Shown in pieces: positions 5,586-8,390 of a stretch of 8,390 nt of DNA. Position 1 is the stretch's first letter. Each line of letters starts with the position of its first letter. Origin of the DNA: Chloroflexota bacterium (GTDB lineage Bacteria; Chloroflexota; Anaerolineae; Anaerolineales; DRMV01). Location of the stretch: positions 1 to 8,390 of the forward strand of contig JAADEN010000082.1 in the NCBI GenBank assembly GCA_013153375.1. The letters are read 5' to 3'. The notes beneath the pieces are model-generated. The model searched no databases. It had not been told where the DNA came from and was given only the letters and a program-made list of their open reading frames with translations. The position numbers and the translations under genes were made by a program.

Positions 5586-6278
5586 ATGGCCACTTCTACC
5601 GATGTGCATCGTCAACGATTGGTGTTGCGCGCCAAGCGCCTGGGGCTCCTCATGCGGGACGCCCGCCTGGCTGCAGGACGCAGTCTCAAAGAGACGGCCG
5701 CGGCCTTGCGCATCTCGCCCCGCACCCTGCGAGCCTACGAAGAAGGGCGCAAGTCGCCCTCCCTGCCCGAGTTGGCCGCCCTGGCCTATTTCCTGCAAGT
5801 CCCCCTGGAGCACTTCTGGGGCCACGAGATCATCTCGGACGAGGCCCCGCCGATCCTCAAACTGCCGCTGGAAGATCTGCTGGCCGCGCACCAGGCCCAC
5901 ATCGCCCAGCGGCTGCGCGCGGCGCGCGAGCAGGCCGGCCTGTCGCTCAAGGATCTGGCCGCGCAGACGGGCATCTCCGCCAGCCGCCTGGCCGCGTACG
6001 AGAAAGGCGAGCGCCCCGCGCCCGCGGTGGAACTGGAACTCATCGCCGAGATCCTGGGCCTCAAGTTGCGCGAGTTGCTGCCCCAGGACGACCCCCTGGG
6101 CGCGTGGCTGTATCAACAGCGTCAGATCCAGGGCTTTCTGGAACTCCCGCCCGAGTTGCGGGCCTTCGTCGCCAACCCGCGGCATGTCCCTTATCTGGAA
6201 GTCGCCCGCAAGTTGAGCCAGATGCCGGTCGATCGGCTGCGCACCGTGGCCGAAGTCCTGCTGGACATCACCTTCTGA
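5586..6278 (+). CDS. Transcriptional regulator with two tandem XRE-family helix-turn-helix domains
   Basis: The 230-residue cytosolic DNA-binding protein has two Cro/C1-type HTH domains at about 18-77 and 106-165. They share a readable pattern: R-AR--AG-SLK--AA----IS---L-AYE-G---P---EL--IA--L, with SLKETAAALRISPRTLRAYEEG in the first and SLKDLAAQTGISASRLAAYEKG in the second. They probably arose by duplication, with a 25-residue linker between (about 79-105). The tail (175-230) is predicted helical, has no motif I know, and may be for dimer or ligand contacts. Two intact XRE domains in one chain are uncommon and suggest binding of two half-sites by one monomer. The start at 5586 has AGGGAG nine bases upstream. 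It is divergent from the LysM gene and heads the rightward operon, so autoregulation and control of the LysM promoter are likely by position. Confidence 0.92.
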   Translation: MATSTDVHRQRLVLRAKRLGLLMRDARLAAGRSLKETAAALRISPRTLRAYEEGRKSPSLPELAALAYFLQVPLEHFWGHEIISDEAPPILKLPLEDLLAAHQAHIAQRLRAAREQAGLSLKDLAAQTGISASRLAAYEKGERPAPAVELELIAEILGLKLRELLPQDDPLGAWLYQQRQIQGFLELPPELRAFVANPRHVPYLEVARKLSQMPVDRLRTVAEVLLDITF

Positions 6279-6302
6279 GGGGATTTCTCGAGGGCGATGG
6301 TC

Positions 6303-6830
6303 ATGCACGAGGGGCAACGCTGGGCCCAAGAGGGGGAAACACACTTTGCGGCCGGGCGCTATAGGCAGGCCGAAGAGGCTTTTTCCCAAGCCGAAGCGTG
6401 GTACGCGGCCCACGAACAGCCGTTGCGGGCCGCGGAGATGCGGGCCAATCGGGGCGTCGCGGCGTTGCAGCGCGGCGACGCGTCCACCGCGTACGAACTG
6501 CTGCACGACCTGCCGGCCCTGTTCGCCGCGCACCACGACCTGCGGCGGGCCGGGCAGGCCTGGGGCAATGTGGCCGCGGCCCTCGAGGCCCTGGGCCGCG
6601 TGGACGAAGCCCAAGACGCGTATCGCCGCGCGTGGCAGATGTTGGAGCAGGCCGGCGACCACGAGGCCGTGGCCTATGTGGCGCAGGCTCTGTCGCGGCT
6701 GCAACTGCGGGCCCGCAAGCCCTGGGCCGCGGTGGCCCTCATGGATCAGGGCCTGAGCCGCTCGCCCAAGCCCTTGCACCGCTGGCTCCATCGCCTGTTG
6801 CGTTTCCTGCAGCGTTGGATGGCGCGTTGA
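6303..6830 (+). CDS. Small TPR-repeat protein with a basic C-terminal tail
   Basis: The 175-residue soluble helical protein has three TPR-like helix pairs: about 7-38 (AQEGETHFAAGRYRQAEEAFSQAE), 45-78 (EMRANRGVAALQRGDASTAYELL) and 84-117 (GQAWGNVAAALEALGRVDEAQDAYRRA), followed by a fourth, weaker pair (121-150). The tail (155-175) is rich in Arg, His, Lys and Trp and is strongly basic. TPRs are protein-binding scaffolds; no catalytic motif is visible. Two ATGs are possible. The one at 6297 has GAGGG only two bases ahead, while the one at 6303 has it eight bases ahead, so I chose 6303. The regulator gene stops 24 bases upstream and the acetyltransferase starts 14 bases downstream, so co-transcription is near certain. 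By analogy with other HTH-TPR pairs it may modulate the regulator, which is inference. Confidence 0.88.
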   Translation: MHEGQRWAQEGETHFAAGRYRQAEEAFSQAEAWYAAHEQPLRAAEMRANRGVAALQRGDASTAYELLHDLPALFAAHHDLRRAGQAWGNVAAALEALGRVDEAQDAYRRAWQMLEQAGDHEAVAYVAQALSRLQLRARKPWAAVALMDQGLSRSPKPLHRWLHRLLRFLQRWMAR

Positions 6831-6844
6831 TCAAGGGGTGCCGT

Positions 6845-7756
6845 ATGGATTTGCAACGCTCGGCTCTCTGGCCCCGTCCGTTGACCCCCGACGACCGCTG
6901 GCAATTGTTGGACGCCATTTACACCGACCCGCGCACTTACTACTATCCGGGTTGGGGCTCGCTGCCCGAGTGGTTGGCCCAGGGGCTGGGCTGGGGGCTG
7001 ATGTCCGACGCGGTGTTGGTCGCGGCCCTGGTGGCCGTGCCCGAGACCGACACCTGGGCCTGGCTGCGCCTGTTCACCGCGCGGGCCGAGGTGCCCCAAG
7101 ACCTGGCCTGGCGTTTGCTGTGGCGCGCGGCCGCGCCCACCCTGCACGCCGCGGGCATCACCCATGTCGCCGGCCTGGGGGGGCGCACCTGGGTGGATCG
7201 TTTCTTCCGGCAGCGCGGTTTCCAGGCCGAAACCGCGTTGCGTTTGCTTTTGTGGCGCGCCGCGCCGCTGCCGGACGCGGTCACGCCTCCGGCCGGGGTG
7301 CGCATCACCCGGCTCGCGTCCGGCGAAGTCGAGGCCGCCACCGCGGTGGATCGGGCCGCGTTCGGCCCGGCCTGGCGGCTGCGGCGCGAAATCGTGCAGC
7401 GGGCCTGCGCGCAGGCGCGCCTGGCCCTGGCCGCGCGCGCTTCGTCGGGCGACCTGGTCGGCTACGCGCTCTTCACGCCTTCGCCTCAAGGCGCGCACCT
7501 GGCCCGCCTGGCCGTACATCCCCAATGGCAGGGCCGCGGCGTGGGACGGGCCCTGGTCGCCGCGGGGCTCCTCCAGTTGCACGCCGAAGACCCCGGTCTG
7601 TGGATCAGCGTCAACACCCAAAGCAACAATGCCCCCGCGCTGCGCCTGTACGACCGCCTGGGGTTCGTCGCCCAGGATCCAGATGTGCCCGTGTGGGTCG
7701 GGCGTTTGCCCGTCGCGCCGACCTTCGCCCCCACGGCCGCGCTGGCACGAGGATGA
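6845..7756 (+). CDS. GNAT-family N-acetyltransferase, probably two GNAT domains with a degenerate first
   Basis: The 303-residue cytosolic protein has a clear C-terminal GNAT domain (about 150-290): strand AHLARLAVHP (217-226), the acetyl-CoA pyrophosphate loop QWQGRGVGRA (227-236, matching Q/RxxGxG/A), and the C-terminal NNAPALRLYDRLGF (261-274) as in RimI-like enzymes. The N-terminal half (about 15-138) has the rhythm of the same fold. WAWLRLFTA (71-79) resembles the strand before the CoA loop, and GITHVAGLGG then VDRFFRQRGF (104-126) resembles the final strand-helix-GF element. The glycine loop itself is absent, so this half is probably a non-catalytic remnant. The substrate is unknown. 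The start at 6845 has AAGGGG about six bases upstream; a TTG at 6827 overlapping the previous stop is less likely. Its TGA overlaps the acpS start. Confidence 0.9.
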   Translation: MDLQRSALWPRPLTPDDRWQLLDAIYTDPRTYYYPGWGSLPEWLAQGLGWGLMSDAVLVAALVAVPETDTWAWLRLFTARAEVPQDLAWRLLWRAAAPTLHAAGITHVAGLGGRTWVDRFFRQRGFQAETALRLLLWRAAPLPDAVTPPAGVRITRLASGEVEAATAVDRAAFGPAWRLRREIVQRACAQARLALAARASSGDLVGYALFTPSPQGAHLARLAVHPQWQGRGVGRALVAAGLLQLHAEDPGLWISVNTQSNNAPALRLYDRLGFVAQDPDVPVWVGRLPVAPTFAPTAALARG

Positions 7757-8172
7757 TGGCCGCCCCTGCCCCTTCGCCGCCTGGACCGCCCTTTCGCCTC
7801 GGCGTGGATTTGGTCGAGATGGCGCGCTTTCGCCGCGCGCTGGAGCGCCACGGCGCGCGGCTTCTGAAGCGCCTCTTCACCCCCGCGGAGCAGCGTTTGG
7901 CCGCCGGGCGGGTGGAGCGCCTGGCCGTGCGGTTCGCGGCCAAAGAGGCCGCGGCCAAGATGTTGGGCACCGGCATCGGCCCCATCGCCTGGGTGGACAT
8001 CGAGATTTTGACCACGCCCCAGGGCGAACCCGTGTTGCACCTCCACGGGGCCGCGGCCGCGCGCGCGGCCGCGCTGGGCTTGGTCGGCTGGAGCCTCAGC
8101 CTGAGCCATACCCGTCAGCACGCGCTGGCCGCGGTCATCGGCTGGCGCGCCCTGCCCGGAGCAACGGCATGA
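7753..8172 (+). CDS. acpS: Holo-[acyl-carrier-protein] synthase (4'-phosphopantetheinyl transferase, AcpS type)
   Basis: The 139-residue cytosolic enzyme moves 4'-phosphopantetheine from CoA to the serine of apo-acyl carrier protein. The family signatures are complete: GVDLVEMARF (17-26, Mg2+ ligand Asp19), RFAAKEAAAKMLGTG (60-74, Glu65 as second metal ligand and Lys64), and WSLSLSHTRQHALAAVIG (113-130). It is slightly longer than the usual 120-130 residues because of a Pro/Ala-rich leader (1-14) before the normal start of the fold. Two consecutive ATGs (7753 and 7756) sit at the ATGA overlap with the GNAT gene. ACGAGG directly abuts the first, leaving zero or three bases of spacing, so initiation probably depends on coupling to the upstream gene. 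It is followed by another ATGA overlap with the prolyl-tRNA-synthetase-like gene. Confidence 0.94.
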   Translation: MMAAPAPSPPGPPFRLGVDLVEMARFRRALERHGARLLKRLFTPAEQRLAAGRVERLAVRFAAKEAAAKMLGTGIGPIAWVDIEILTTPQGEPVLHLHGAAAARAAALGLVGWSLSLSHTRQHALAAVIGWRALPGATA

Positions 8173-8390
8173 TCCGCTTGCGTTCCTGCCCGTGTTTCAC
8201 CTTGCGTCAAACCCCGCCAGCCGCGCCATCCCTGGGCGCGGCGCTGCTCATGCGGGCCGGCTACTGGCTGCCCGCAGGCGGCGAGACCCCTCTGGGCGCG
8301 GCCTTGCGCCAGCGCCTGCGCGCCCATTGGACCCGCGCCTGGGGCCTGGACGCGTCGGCCTGGGCCGTCCAGCCGCCCAGCCCGGAGCCC
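8169..8390 (+). CDS. 5' part of a divergent prolyl-tRNA-synthetase-like protein
   Basis: An ATG at 8169 overlaps the acpS stop, and the frame stays open to the window edge (74 codons). The block from T11 to G31 (TLRQTP, then LLMRAGY) aligns without gaps to the start of bacterial prolyl-tRNA synthetase as I remember it from E. coli (TLKETP, then LMLRAGM), including the 21-residue spacing. After that, standard ProRS reads about IR-LASGLYTWLPTG, then a helix and motif 1. Here the region is shortened to AGGETPLG (36-43), the aromatic residues are lost, and the next helix is Arg/Ala/Trp-rich. So it is homologous but eroded: a ProRS paralogue, an aaRS-like enzyme with a new acceptor, or a decaying copy. 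Two Cys (7 and 9) near the start are unusual. The remaining ProRS motifs lie outside the window. Confidence is good that it is coding and moderate for the family. Confidence 0.6.
   Translation, partial: MIRLRSCPCFTLRQTPPAAPSLGAALLMRAGYWLPAGGETPLGAALRQRLRAHWTRAWGLDASAWAVQPPSPEP

Noticed and set aside
5370..6791. 473-codon minus-strand open frame
   Set aside because: It is antisense to the double-HTH and TPR genes, runs through the divergent promoters, and is Gln/Gly/Arg-rich without motifs.
6398..6844. Upstream open frame continuous with the GNAT gene
   Set aside because: It is a shadow of the TPR gene in another frame; similarity to the GNAT protein starts only after 6845.
6838..7752. 305-codon upstream open frame continuous with acpS
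   Set aside because: It lies out of frame within the GNAT gene and is Arg/Ala/Gly-rich. AcpS homology begins near residue 15 of the 139-residue protein.
3964..8390. Defence island, toxin-antitoxin pair or prophage (HTH plus small TPR plus GNAT)
   Set aside because: HTH-GNAT pairs can be toxin-antitoxin modules, but the antitoxins in those are short RHH proteins and the GNATs single-domain. Here the operon is coupled to acpS, and no integrase, nuclease or phage gene is present.

Overview
The window is very GC-rich (roughly 70% by eye), gene-dense bacterial chromosome. It has two gene blocks that point away from a shared 278-base control region at 5308-5585. I infer a Chloroflexota (Anaerolineae-like) source. 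The grounds are the lipoprotein with a long Pro/Thr linker and two LysM modules of the 'YCIARRFN' type, the GA-rich intergenic inverted repeat, and the overall codon bias. This is pattern recognition, not a database result. No tRNA, rRNA, CRISPR array or insertion sequence was seen, and no gene-free stretch exceeds 300 bases.

Leftward block (minus strand, in transcription order): a LysM lipoprotein (5307-4579), a Nudix ADP-sugar hydrolase (4494-3964), a phosphohexomutase (3855-2422), a medium-chain dehydrogenase without a catalytic zinc site (2333-1293), a CaiB-fold protein that carries the active-site residues of alpha-methylacyl-CoA racemase (1248-73), and the first 25 codons of another gene that overlaps it by ATGA (76 to the window edge). 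Gaps of 44-108 bases separate the genes down to the racemase-like one. Three of the gaps hold clear inverted repeats, so this may be one long transcript with processing hairpins or several short ones.

Rightward block (plus strand): a regulator made of two complete XRE-type helix-turn-helix domains (5586-6278), a small TPR protein (6303-6830), a GNAT acetyltransferase whose N-terminal half looks like a decayed second GNAT domain (6845-7756), holo-ACP synthase acpS (7753-8172), and the start of a protein whose N-terminus aligns with prolyl-tRNA synthetase but is eroded in the motif 1 region (8169 to the window edge). The last three are joined by ATGA overlaps, so this looks like one operon.

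The most interesting point is the tight coupling of acpS (which installs phosphopantetheine on carrier proteins) to a divergent class II aminoacyl-tRNA-synthetase-like gene, under a double-HTH regulator and beside a TPR and a GNAT protein. The control region has recognisable sigma-70-type promoters in both directions. Each is overlapped by a palindrome that could be an operator.
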